Shown here piece after piece: positions 18,593 through 26,791 of a stretch of DNA of 64,000 nucleotides. Below the pieces are notes generated by a model. The model ran no database searches. It had not been told where the DNA came from and saw only the letters and a program-made list of their open reading frames with translations. Origin of the DNA: Sporosarcina ureae (GTDB taxonomy: Bacteria > Bacillota > Bacilli > Bacillales_A > Planococcaceae); contig NZ_CP015348.1 in assembly GCF_002109325.1 (NCBI RefSeq), forward strand, positions 1,197,001-1,261,000. Reading direction: 5' to 3'. The first letter of the stretch is position 1; every line of letters starts with the position of its first letter. Both the position numbers and the translations under genes were made by a program.

Positions 18593-19586
18593 TCGTCACT
18601 CCTTCTTGCTCGTCATATAAGAAGCATCTAGTTTGATGATTTTCAGAGTTTCGGTACAATTCCGGCGTTTCTACCCAGCATCTTGAGAAAGCGCTTTCAC
18701 ATCTTGCTGCGAATCTACAACCCGTCTCAATGGATCCGGGTTTCGGCACATTGCCTGGAATGGAATAAAGACGGTCTCTTTTATCCCGCATATCTGGAAC
18801 AGATTGAATCAATCCGCGAGTATATGGATGACAAGGATTTTCAAAAATCGCATGAGTTGGTGCTTCCTCAATAACTTGCCCTGCATACATAACTACGACG
18901 CGTTCACAAGTCTCAGCCACTACCCCCAAATCATGCGTAATAAGTAGGATCGCTGTATTCATACGTTCATTTAGATCCCGCATTAATTTCAGGATTTGCG
19001 CTTGGATGGTTACATCAAGTGCTGTTGTAGGCTCATCTGCAATAAGAACTTTTGGATCGCAGACAAGTGCCATAGCAATCATGACACGCTGTCGCATACC
19101 ACCTGATAGCTGATGAGGATATTCTTTCATAATTTCTTCAGAGCGAGGCAATCCGACTAATTTTAACATTTCAACTGCCCGTTCCTTGATTTGCTTTTTT
19201 GACCACTTTTTCTGATGAAGGGAAATTGCTTCAGACATCTGATTACCTATTGTGAAAAGAGGGTTAAGTGAAGTCATAGGCTCCTGAAAAATCATCGCGA
19301 CATCGTTTCCGCGAATCCCTCTCATTTCCTTCTCCGATTTTTTTAGGAGGTCCTGACCTTCAAATAAGATTTCTCCTCCAGTGATTTTCCCGGGCGGACT
19401 TGGCACCAACTGCATGATAGATAAAGAGGTTACACTCTTCCCACAGCCAGATTCCCCAACAATCCCTAAGACCTCTCCTTCTCTCACATAAAAGTCCACA
19501 TGATCTACTGCTGGAATTTCTCCCGAATCCGTGAAAAAGGTCGTTTGCAAATCTTTAACTTCAAGTAATTTCTTTCTTTCGTTCAT
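18561..19586 (-). CDS. Peptide ABC transporter ATP-binding protein, DppD/OppD type
   Basis: 341 residues from ATG 19586, preceded by AGGTGAG; an upstream ATG at 19628 is less well placed. Walker [10 protein letters not shown], signature [15 protein letters not shown], Walker [13 protein letters not shown], and the C-terminal [14 protein letters not shown] motif typical of the oligopeptide branch. First gene of the operon (D-F-A-B-C order). Confidence 0.94.
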   Translation of the reverse strand: MNERKKLLEVKDLQTTFFTDSGEIPAVDHVDFYVREGEVLGIVGESGCGKSVTSLSIMQLVPSPPGKITGGEILFEGQDLLKKSEKEMRGIRGNDVAMIFQEPMTSLNPLFTIGNQMSEAISLHQKKWSKKQIKERAVEMLKLVGLPRSEEIMKEYPHQLSGGMRQRVMIAMALVCDPKVLIADEPTTALDVTIQAQILKLMRDLNERMNTAILLITHDLGVVAETCERVVVMYAGQVIEEAPTHAIFENPCHPYTRGLIQSVPDMRDKRDRLYSIPGNVPKPGSIETGCRFAARCESAFSRCWVETPELYRNSENHQTRCFLYDEQEGVTSANEQTAAKS

Positions 19587-19629
19587 TTGCTCACCTATTT
19601 CCTTTTTCTGAAATAACTCATTAATCATT

Positions 19630-19657
19630 ATTATACTTTTATTCTGATTAAACGCAA
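19630..19657 (-). promoter_or_regulatory. Sigma-A promoter of the peptide importer operon
   Basis: On the minus strand TTGCGT (19652-19657) and a perfect TATAAT (19630-19635) are separated by 16 bp, about 45 bp before the first gene. Confidence 0.65.
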
Positions 19658-19705
19658 GAAACTTTTTTTATAAAATAATATATTAAGAGAATGTAGTAAT
19701 AAAAA

Positions 19706-19744
19706 AAGAAGTACGTTAGGAAAGTTGATACCTACGCACTTCTT
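19706..19744 (-). terminator. Terminator of the alkaline-phosphatase-family gene
   Basis: AAGAAGTACGTTAGG pairs with CCTACGCACTTCTT (one mismatch region), followed on the minus strand by a run of T. Confidence 0.75.
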
Positions 19745-19802
19745 AAAAAAATTCAGTTTTTCTAATGCTATGCTTACTCTTTTAACAGCATAATTATTTC
19801 CC

Positions 19803-21725
19803 TTACCAAATAGCTTGACCGTCTACAAATTCTGGCGCTTCTAAATCTAGAAGTTTGTATAGACTTGGTGCAATATCAGTCATCGTTATTCTTTCACTAA
19901 TTTCCCCACTGGTAATCTTAGGACCTGTTGCAAATAGAATAGGACGTAATGGCATACGCTCAGGATTACCACCATGACTCCCCAATTCTTGGGTTGGTTC
20001 GACAGCAATTTTCGCGTCTTTTCCCATCAAGTATCCTGGAGCAGCAGACAGGAATACATCACCACTATTATCATTATTAAATGTTACATACTCTTCTTGT
20101 TCTTCTGTCCAAACTGCTTCATACGGCGAAGTTTCGATTTCTTTCTGTTTAGATAAGACTGAAGGTGCCGGGTAAGTATAGGCTAGGTCCGCTTTACCAG
20201 TGAGCCAACGCAAAATAGGATGAGCCACTTTTTCAGGATCTTGTGACAGGGTAGAAAAAACAGTCTTACCGGTAAAGACGGATACAATATCATTCTTTAC
20301 TCGTTCGTATTCCTCTTCTTTTACAATTCCTTTTTTCTCTCTACCTTTTAGATTTACATACACATGCGCAATCGTTCCACTCGCTTCCGCATACGCTTTT
20401 GTCTTAGATGTATCCACATTTCCTTTTTCATCTTTTACAAGCAGTCCGGCTTTCTCAAGCTCTTTATTCGGTGAAAGCCTCGTATGAATTGGTTCTAAGC
20501 CATGATCCGAAACAATCAACAAGTGATCTTCAGGGTTAAGATTATTTTTGATTCGCCCAATGGCTCGGTCCGCTTCCCCAAATGCCCAGCTAACATATTT
20601 CTCTTTTTCAAACACATTCGATAATTCATATCCTGGTTGGGCAGGTTCTCTCAATAAAAAGTTATGCAGTTCAGTATCTACGACTGGATAATAATAAAAT
20701 AATAAGTCTGGTTGATAGTGATCTTTAATATATAAGCTGACATCCGTCACCCAATTTGCGAAACGTTCGCCTACTTGCTCATATTCTTCTCTTGTAATAT
20801 CTCCATTTTTGAAAGCGTCTATCTCATCAGCCGCGGGATAAAATCCGAATTCTGATTTAATCTCGTTCGTGAATTGGTCTGGCCCTTTGTAAAGCCCTCC
20901 CATTACGGTACCCTGAAATAACTGTAACTTCTCTTTATCTTCAGGATCCCCTTTTAGTTTTATATAAAATCCTGCACTATCGAAGTCTGGTAGGTCTAGC
21001 ACGACACTGATCCAGTCATTTGCTGATACTTTTTCTCCTATTTCTTTAGGGTCCATTGAAATATAAAGCTCCGTTTTTTCCTCATCTGTTCGCAACACAT
21101 ATAATTGTTGGGATGGTGAGTTTTTTATATCTAATGTAATCACCGCTTCTTCCACTTCTGTTGTCGTGGTTGCAGTTAATTGTTTAACACGTTGATCTTC
21201 TATAGATGAAAATTTTAAATTATGAAGTTTCGAATCCGCTAAGGTCCCTCCTGAATACACAGCGTACGTAGCAGCAGAAGCATTTTCAGGATTTGAATCC
21301 GGGAAAGAGACCGTCGCTGTTACTTTCCCTTGATTTTTCGCTTCTTTCCATATAGGTGTAACGCCTAACGTTTGTGCAAATCCGCTTTGATCATCTTTTA
21401 CTGTTTCACCTGACGAGTGGAACTGATTACTCACAATACCGGTCTTGGATGGTGCTGCACCACTTGCCATTGTGGCATGTGATGGCGCGGTTAGTGATGG
21501 TGTAACTGTTATGAAATCCGTCGCATAAGCAGCCTCGTTTTGAAATCCCTCTAAATTCACCATGATTCCTTTATCTATATATCTCTGTGCGTCTTGATAA
21601 CCCAATCCATCAAATGACACAACACTAATTGTGCCGGTTGATTGTGCTGCTTGAACAGACGAAGAGGTAGTAGTAGTCATGCTACATAAAATTATAGTTA
21701 CAAAAATAAACAGTGGCTTAAACAT
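19803..21725 (-). CDS. Secreted alkaline phosphatase superfamily enzyme (nucleotide pyrophosphatase/phosphodiesterase-like)
   Basis: 640 residues with a signal peptide (cleavage near VQA-A). The mature part begins SFDGLG, giving the first metal-binding aspartate. TPSLTAPSHATMASG supplies the threonine nucleophile. Later DTELHNF and VSDHGLEP give more metal ligands, as in the type I phosphodiesterase/nucleotide pyrophosphatase family. It would hydrolyse phosphate mono- or diesters outside the cell; the exact substrate is not predictable. The ATG follows GCGAGGGATGAC. Monocistronic. Confidence 0.88.
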   Translation of the reverse strand: MFKPLFIFVTIILCSMTTTTSSSVQAAQSTGTISVVSFDGLGYQDAQRYIDKGIMVNLEGFQNEAAYATDFITVTPSLTAPSHATMASGAAPSKTGIVSNQFHSSGETVKDDQSGFAQTLGVTPIWKEAKNQGKVTATVSFPDSNPENASAATYAVYSGGTLADSKLHNLKFSSIEDQRVKQLTATTTTEVEEAVITLDIKNSPSQQLYVLRTDEEKTELYISMDPKEIGEKVSANDWISVVLDLPDFDSAGFYIKLKGDPEDKEKLQLFQGTVMGGLYKGPDQFTNEIKSEFGFYPAADEIDAFKNGDITREEYEQVGERFANWVTDVSLYIKDHYQPDLLFYYYPVVDTELHNFLLREPAQPGYELSNVFEKEKYVSWAFGEADRAIGRIKNNLNPEDHLLIVSDHGLEPIHTRLSPNKELEKAGLLVKDEKGNVDTSKTKAYAEASGTIAHVYVNLKGREKKGIVKEEEYERVKNDIVSVFTGKTVFSTLSQDPEKVAHPILRWLTGKADLAYTYPAPSVLSKQKEIETSPYEAVWTEEQEEYVTFNNDNSGDVFLSAAPGYLMGKDAKIAVEPTQELGSHGGNPERMPLRPILFATGPKITSGEISERITMTDIAPSLYKLLDLEAPEFVDGQAIW

Positions 21726-21915
21726 TTGTCATCCCTCGCTTTGTAGAACTATTCCCTTCCTAAAATCATGTAAACTTGCTAACTAAAAATATGTGCAAAA
21801 AGTCTATTAGCATTAATTAATTAGGGCTTTAAATTTAAATTCACGGCAGTTCTTTCGGCTCATTTACTAGTTCATAAACAGAAAAGCCTTGCAAAACTTT
21901 CATTTTTTTATTAAT

Positions 21916-21950
21916 GTTGCCTTAAGGAAACATTATTTCCTTAGGGAAAC
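21916..21950 (+). promoter_or_regulatory. Tandem DtxR/MntR-like operator before sodA
   Basis: Two near-identical imperfect palindromes, GTTGCCTTAAGGAAAC (21916-21931) and ATTTCCTTAGGGAAAC (21935-21950), lie 19 bp apart (about two helical turns) and 37 bp before the sodA start. They resemble the manganese regulator MntR operator as I remember it from Bacillus. The regulator is inferred. Confidence 0.55.
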
Positions 21951-21986
21951 TTTTAACGTTTCCATAATTTCTTTGGAGGTGAAAAT

Positions 21987-22613
21987 TTGAAGCCATTTGT
22001 TCTTCCTGCTTTGCCTTATGCAGTAGACGCTCTGGAACCGTATATCGATGCATGTACATTGGAGATTCACCATGGCAAACATCATCAGACGTATGTCAAT
22101 AACTTGAATGCGGCACTAGAAAATCAAGAAGAGTTGCAATCTCAATCTCTTGAAACCATATTGACTGATCTCAGTCAGGTACCTGAAGAGATACGCACTG
22201 CTGTTCAAAACAACGGTGGTGGACATTACTGTCACAGCTTATTCTGGGAATCTATGACGCCAAAAAGCAAAGGTGAACCTTCAGCAGATATTAAGAGAGA
22301 AATCGATAAGTATTTTACTACATTTGATAACTTTCAAGATATCTTGTCTAAAGCGGCAATCAGTCGCTTCGGCAGTGGATATGGCTGGTTAGTGCTAAAT
22401 GACGGAGAGCTAGAAGTCATGAGCACGCCAAACCAAGATACGCCATTGAAGGATGGTAAAACTCCATTACTCGTCATCGATGTTTGGGAACATGCTTATT
22501 ATTTAGCGTATCAGAACCGCCGCCCCGAATTTGTACAAAATTGGTGGCATACTGTGGACTGGGACGTTGTCAATGAGCGTTTCATCCAAGCTGGTAAAAC
22601 AGCGGCAAAGTAA
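21987..22613 (+). CDS. sodA: Superoxide dismutase, Fe/Mn family
   Basis: 208 residues from TTG 21987 behind TGGAGGTG. It converts superoxide to hydrogen peroxide and oxygen in the cytosol. The metal ligands are visible: a His near residue 28 (EIHHGKHHQTYV), a His in GGGHYCHSLFW, and Asp and His in DVWEHAYY. The active-site GGGHYCH and the SGYGWLV segment are family hallmarks. Fe versus Mn preference cannot be fixed from sequence, but the MntR-like boxes upstream suggest manganese control. Monocistronic. Confidence 0.93.
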   Translation: MKPFVLPALPYAVDALEPYIDACTLEIHHGKHHQTYVNNLNAALENQEELQSQSLETILTDLSQVPEEIRTAVQNNGGGHYCHSLFWESMTPKSKGEPSADIKREIDKYFTTFDNFQDILSKAAISRFGSGYGWLVLNDGELEVMSTPNQDTPLKDGKTPLLVIDVWEHAYYLAYQNRRPEFVQNWWHTVDWDVVNERFIQAGKTAAK

Positions 22614-22660
22614 ATTTTTCTTCTTTCCTTATCTCCAGTTTTATCCTACATTCCAATTTA

Positions 22661-22701
22661 GGGCTGCTTATCCGCGGAAACGGGTAAGCAGCCCGCCTTT
22701 T
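22661..22701 (+). terminator. Terminator of sodA
   Basis: GGGCTGCTTATCCG pairs with CGGGTAAGCAGCCC and runs into CGCCTTTTAT. Confidence 0.85.
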
Positions 22702-22711
22702 ATTCATTAAA

Positions 22712-22746
22712 AACACCTCCCGCAATTCTCTTAAGCGGGAGGTGTT
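22712..22746 (-). terminator. Terminator of the alpha/beta hydrolase gene
   Basis: AACACCTCCCGC and GCGGGAGGTGTT form a perfect 12-bp stem; on the minus strand TTTTTAATG follows. Confidence 0.85.
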
Positions 22747-22759
22747 TATCAATTTATAG

Positions 22760-23557
22760 TTACAATGCAAGCTGCTTTACTCTATTTCTTTCAAGCCACG
22801 TCAAGCTTTTATCAAACAATTCATTTTCAAAAGAATAGCTTGAAAATGTATGATCAGCCTGTTCAATATATTGTTCTATTACACGCTCTCCGTTCAAGCG
22901 CTTATTGAGTGAGTTGACGTATCGTCTCGTATGTTCTTTTGATATTTGTTCATCTTCTTTTGCATGAACAATATGCACAGGTCCCATAAATGAACGAATC
23001 GCTTCGATAGGTTGATGTCTTTTCAAATCTTTAAGGAAAGTTTGGCTGATCATAAATCCGTGATAGTCATGACTGCCTTGCCTTGAAATTTCATGAACTG
23101 CTTTCGGTCCAAGAATTCCCGTTATATCTTCGTATGGTGTACCTACCGGTGACCAGAGAATCAGTTGTTTAATCCGTGAATCACTCGCTGCCGTCAGCGA
23201 CGCAACTGCCCCTCCCATACTGTGCCCTACTAATGAAATTTGTTGTTTATCTATACCGCGAATCGAACTTAAATAATCTACGACATCCTGTACTTCTTTT
23301 AATTGATTGGTCAATGTTACATCTGCATAATCTCCGTCACTTTCGCCACACCCGCTAAAGTCAAAGCGGAATACCCCATATCCACGCTCAATGAAATAAC
23401 GGGCGGCTTTAACAAATAGACGATGTTCCCCTACTTTACTACCTACAAACCCATGGATAAATATAAGCAACGGTATAGCTTCTTCTCTATATTCAGGCAG
23501 ATGCAACGCACCCGACAAATTGTTTTCCCCAGAACGAATCGTAATATTCTTTTGCAT
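22760..23557 (-). CDS. Alpha/beta hydrolase (serine esterase/acyl hydrolase type)
   Basis: 265 residues from ATG 23557, preceded by GTGTGGAAGAA; an in-frame ATG at 23635 would add 26 residues without a binding site. IFIHGFVGSK forms the oxyanion region, GHSMGG holds the nucleophile serine, VHAKEDEQIS the acid and QADHTFSSY the histidine. FRFDFSGCGESDGDY is typical of the feruloyl-esterase-like cytosolic hydrolases. Substrate unknown. Monocistronic, convergent with sodA. Confidence 0.9.
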   Translation of the reverse strand: MQKNITIRSGENNLSGALHLPEYREEAIPLLIFIHGFVGSKVGEHRLFVKAARYFIERGYGVFRFDFSGCGESDGDYADVTLTNQLKEVQDVVDYLSSIRGIDKQQISLVGHSMGGAVASLTAASDSRIKQLILWSPVGTPYEDITGILGPKAVHEISRQGSHDYHGFMISQTFLKDLKRHQPIEAIRSFMGPVHIVHAKEDEQISKEHTRRYVNSLNKRLNGERVIEQYIEQADHTFSSYSFENELFDKSLTWLERNRVKQLAL

Positions 23558-23669
23558 TTCTTCCACACTCCAGTCAAAATATATTATTCCAACATGTTTA
23601 ATAGGTATTATACAATTAAGATACCTATTAGTCAAATCAATCCATTGGAAACTCTCATTCTTACACAGA

Positions 23670-23698
23670 AAGAGACTCCCCTAGTAGGAAGTCTCTAT
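23670..23698 (-). terminator. Weak terminator of the NSS transporter gene
   Basis: AGAGACT and AGTCTCT form a 7-bp stem about 100 bp past the transporter stop. The trailing minus-strand sequence is only moderately T-rich. Confidence 0.4.
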
Positions 23699-23796
23699 AG
23701 TATATTAAAATGAGTAATTAGTGAGTGGATGGGGATTTCCGTTTTAGAGCAAACACATCTGCCTGGAACGCAGATCAACGGAGCCTTAACATTCAC

Positions 23797-25143
23797 TTAC
23801 TTCACAATCCCAAGCGTATTCAAGAACACCACAATAATCGTCAACGGCACTATCCACTTCATCAAAAAGTGCCAGAGCGGATAAAGACCTTTAGACTGCG
23901 TATGGTACTGTGTAAACTCATCACGGACCAACAACTGGTCCATCTTGCGAACAATAAATAACGCAATCAACAAACAACCTGCCGGAAGTAAAATATTACT
24001 GACCAAATAATCTGTCGCATCAAAAATACTCTTATCAAATATCAGGAAACCTGACAATGTACTGGACGATAAGGCAGAAGGAATAGCTGCGATGAATACA
24101 ACTGCACCAATCAACCATGTCACGGATTTACGCGACCGCTTGCCACTCGCCGTCATCGCCGCCACAATAATCTCATACAAACTAAATGATGACGTCAATG
24201 TAGCAAAAAGGAATAAAATTAAAAACAATGCTAAAAATACTTGACCGAGCGGTAACTGAGAGAACACTGCTGGCAACACCATAAACAATAATTCAGGTCC
24301 TGCAGCTGGTTCTTGACCAAATGCAAATACTGCTGGAAAAATGGCCAGACCCGCAAGCAAAGAAACAAATAAATTCATGCCGACAACAGAAGTTGCAGAT
24401 GAAGTCAGGCTAACGTCTTTTTTCAAATAGGAACTATACGTTACCATACATGAAAATCCTACTGCCAATGAGAAGAAGGACTGTCCAAGTGCATACAATA
24501 CAGAATCTCTAGTAATACCGGAGAAGTCAGGCTTTAGGAAGAAAGAAACACCTTCCATTGCACCCGGCAACGTCAACGATCGAATAACTAAAATAATAAA
24601 AAATACAAATAATAAAGGCATCATATACTTGTTCGCTTTTTCAATACCGTTTTGTACGCCTGAAGATACGACCAATATATTAATAATCGTAAAGAGAAGC
24701 AAGCCAATCAAAGTCGTTAGTGGTGAACCGACGATCGAGCCAAATTGTTCTGAGTAGGAAGCACCTTCACTAATAATTTTACCACCAATAGATAATCCGC
24801 TATACACGAACACCCAACCACCGACTACACTATAGAAGGATAATAAAAGAAAACACCCTGCCACACCGAGCTTACCTATCCAGGACCACGCACCAGTCGG
24901 CGCTAGTTTTTTATACGCACTAATTGCTTCTTTACCCGAACCGCGTCCAATAATGAATTCAGAGATCAACATAGGTAAACCGATCAAAATTGTAAACACG
25001 ACGAATAACAGGAAGAATGCTCCGCCACCACTCATACCTGTAACATAGGGGAACTTCCAAATTGCCCCTAGGCCAATTGCTGCACCTGCTGAAGACATAA
25101 TAAACCCAAGCTTAGAAGACCATTGTTCTTTTCGTTGTTCCAT
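23797..25143 (-). CDS. Sodium-dependent neurotransmitter:sodium symporter (NSS) family transporter
   Basis: 448 residues from ATG 25143 behind GGGGGAGA; an earlier ATG at 25155 has too short a spacing. About 11-12 transmembrane segments. The first helix carries the NSS signature SSAGAAIGLGAIWKFPYV, with the unwound sodium/substrate region. NSS members in bacteria import amino acids with Na+ (LeuT, MhsT, TnaT); the substrate is unknown. Monocistronic. Confidence 0.93.
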   Translation of the reverse strand: MEQRKEQWSSKLGFIMSSAGAAIGLGAIWKFPYVTGMSGGGAFFLLFVVFTILIGLPMLISEFIIGRGSGKEAISAYKKLAPTGAWSWIGKLGVAGCFLLLSFYSVVGGWVFVYSGLSIGGKIISEGASYSEQFGSIVGSPLTTLIGLLLFTIINILVVSSGVQNGIEKANKYMMPLLFVFFIILVIRSLTLPGAMEGVSFFLKPDFSGITRDSVLYALGQSFFSLAVGFSCMVTYSSYLKKDVSLTSSATSVVGMNLFVSLLAGLAIFPAVFAFGQEPAAGPELLFMVLPAVFSQLPLGQVFLALFLILFLFATLTSSFSLYEIIVAAMTASGKRSRKSVTWLIGAVVFIAAIPSALSSSTLSGFLIFDKSIFDATDYLVSNILLPAGCLLIALFIVRKMDQLLVRDEFTQYHTQSKGLYPLWHFLMKWIVPLTIIVVFLNTLGIVK

Positions 25144-25250
25144 ATTCTCCCCCATTTCCTTTACTTCTGCATATAACAGTTATACTGTACTGCATCATTA
25201 GAAACAAGAGTAGATTTATATAGTTGATAGTTATACACAATAAAAATAGA

Positions 25251-25290
25251 CATACCCGAATCGAAATGACCGCTTCGGATATGCCTTTTT
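25251..25290 (-). terminator. Terminator of the KGG stress-protein gene
   Basis: CATACCCGAA pairs with TTCGGATATG (one G-T pair); T-rich tails are present on both strands. Confidence 0.75.
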
Positions 25291-25317
25291 TTATTGAAAA
25301 TCTTCCTGCTCATTTAT

Positions 25318-25602
25318 TTAACTCATACTTTTATTTTGCTGGGCTCTCGCTTCTCCGCCCTTACGCCCAATTTTTTCATAGAAATTTTTATCGTGTTTCT
25401 CTGAAGTTGCTTTTCCACCTTTACGTCCAATTTCTTTGTAAAACTCACTACTATGTTTCTGGGCTGTGGCTTCCCCGCCTTTACGTCCAATCTGTTCATA
25501 GAATTCTTTATCGTGTTTTTTAGAGGTTGCTTGACCTCCTTTACGTCCTGCCTCTTCCAAAGACATTTTCTTTTCTTGATCGGTGTTATGTTGGTTAGCC
25601 AT
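25318..25602 (-). CDS. KGG-repeat general stress protein (GsiB-like)
   Basis: 94 residues, made almost wholly of four copies of a roughly 20-residue hydrophilic unit centred on GRKGG(E/Q/K)A. This is the KGG stress motif seen in B. subtilis GsiB and in LEA-like proteins of plants. No hydrophobic core; probably disordered and protective during desiccation or stress. The ATG follows CTAGGAGGAATAC. A sigma-B-type promoter lies at 25656-25680, fitting the GsiB parallel. Confidence 0.92.
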   Translation of the reverse strand: MANQHNTDQEKKMSLEEAGRKGGQATSKKHDKEFYEQIGRKGGEATAQKHSSEFYKEIGRKGGKATSEKHDKNFYEKIGRKGGEARAQQNKSMS

Positions 25603-25655
25603 ATATAGTATTCCTCCTAGTATTCGTTTTACGAACCGTAATGCTTAATGCATAT

Positions 25656-25680
25656 ATTCCCAATCCGCTACGTACTAAAC
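25656..25680 (-). promoter_or_regulatory. Sigma-B-type promoter of the KGG gene
   Basis: On the minus strand GTTTAG (25675-25680), a 13-bp spacer and GGGAAT (25656-25661). This matches the Bacillus sigma-B pattern GTTTAA-N12-14-GGGWAW. It lies 54 bp before the start codon. Confidence 0.7.
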
Positions 25681-25840
25681 ACTAGACGACTAAATAAGCC
25701 TTTTTTCGATAGAAAGGCTTATGGAATGGAATTCATCATTTTTTAAGGTTATCGACTAAATTGATCTTCAACTATGCGTATAACTTTTCAATTTTGATCC
25801 AACTTACTTAAGAAGGTATCAACAGAAGGGAGAATCAGAT

Positions 25841-25999
25841 ATGGGAAGAGATGAACACAAAAAAGGAAGTAATTCTGCCGGTTCATTACCACAAACGCCA
25901 AAGAACCAGACGATCACCCCGAAAGACATGAAAGAAGAAATGTCAAAAGAACTTGCTGAATTACGTAAAGCTCCTACTCAACAGAAAAAACGTAAATGA
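25841..25999 (+). CDS. Small hydrophilic protein, YfhD-like (tentative)
   Basis: A 52-residue gene, ATG 25841 behind AGAAGGGAGAATC and ending just before a strong terminator. The product is very polar, with an N-terminal GRDEHKKG, a central SLPQTPKN and a C-terminal helix ending QQKKRK. The LPQxPKN and SKELAEL stretches recall the small YfhD-type proteins of Bacillus, but that is from memory. It is rich in Lys, Gln and Glu and could be a spore or stress protein. Confidence 0.65.
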   Translation: MGRDEHKKGSNSAGSLPQTPKNQTITPKDMKEEMSKELAELRKAPTQQKKRK

Positions 26000-26007
26000 T
26001 AACAGCA

Positions 26008-26038
26008 AAAAGACCGGGGAAATTTCCCCGGTCTTTTT
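26008..26038 (+). terminator. Bidirectional terminator
   Basis: AAAGACCGGGGAAA and TTTCCCCGGTCTTT form a perfect stem with T runs on both sides, shared by the small gene and the convergent helicase operon. Confidence 0.92.
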
Positions 26039-26772
26039 CATTTTCGAAGAGGAGCTTGTTCATCGATGATCTGCTCCAAACATTCGTCCCACTCTTCCGT
26101 TAATGTATTCCACACCCTAGTAAAGTACTTCTTTTCCGAACGATCATAAAGATAAAATTCTATACAAGGGATCAATTGACTATCTAAAATTTGTGGTATC
26201 TCTATCTTATCAATAACCTTCTGAAGCGTGCCCTCGGCTGTTTCAGCATCGGCCGCGAGAAGTGCTATGCGCAACTGATCATCAGTTAACGCTTGCGCTT
26301 TGCTTGAATACTTCTTCGCTAATCGAAATTCTTTAACTTTTGCTGTAAAGATCTTTTCAGGTTGCTGACATAAAATCGAATTATGATACGCACTATAGTA
26401 AAACTTGTTTTCTTCCTTTTTAGGTGGATGTTCGTAAACACCTGCTTGCAATTGTTTTACACCGATACTCGTCAGCTCAACATTTTCTTTTCGCCATTCG
26501 ATCATCCGGGAAGCTTCCATTTTGCTAAATAAATTCTCGACGAATAGCGGCTCGACCGCAAGAAATTCTGCGATTTTCTTTGATTCAGACACTTCTAGTC
26601 GTTGAATCGTCAGCAATATCATTTTCATTAATATATCCATAGTTGTACGTTTACTCGTTGTGTAGGGTATATTGATGAGCTCAACCGGCAATCCCCAGCT
26701 GTCTGATTGTTGTATTTGGATATCGGGCTGTCGTTGCAATTCTTGCTGCAACTTTTTTCGAATCGAATCCAT
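26038..26772 (-). CDS. Hypothetical partner of the long SF1 helicase
   Basis: 244 residues, not recognised. The N-terminus is Gln-rich. Residues about 45-110 are helical with a segment (SKKIAEFLAVEPLFVENLFSKM, then RMIEWRKENVELTSIG) that reads like a winged helix: helix-turn-helix plus a beta wing. The C-terminal half is mixed and acidic. It starts 19 bp after the helicase stop behind GGAGGGTGAG, so the two are cotranscribed and probably work together. A DNA-contacting accessory of the helicase is my inference. Confidence 0.75.
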   Translation of the reverse strand: MDSIRKKLQQELQRQPDIQIQQSDSWGLPVELINIPYTTSKRTTMDILMKMILLTIQRLEVSESKKIAEFLAVEPLFVENLFSKMEASRMIEWRKENVELTSIGVKQLQAGVYEHPPKKEENKFYYSAYHNSILCQQPEKIFTAKVKEFRLAKKYSSKAQALTDDQLRIALLAADAETAEGTLQKVIDKIEIPQILDSQLIPCIEFYLYDRSEKKYFTRVWNTLTEEWDECLEQIIDEQAPLRK

Positions 26773-26791
26773 CTACTCACCCTCCTTGCAT

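Noticed and set aside
18683-18874. Plus-strand frame inside the DppD gene
   Set aside because: Antisense shadow of a strongly coding gene with clear ABC motifs.
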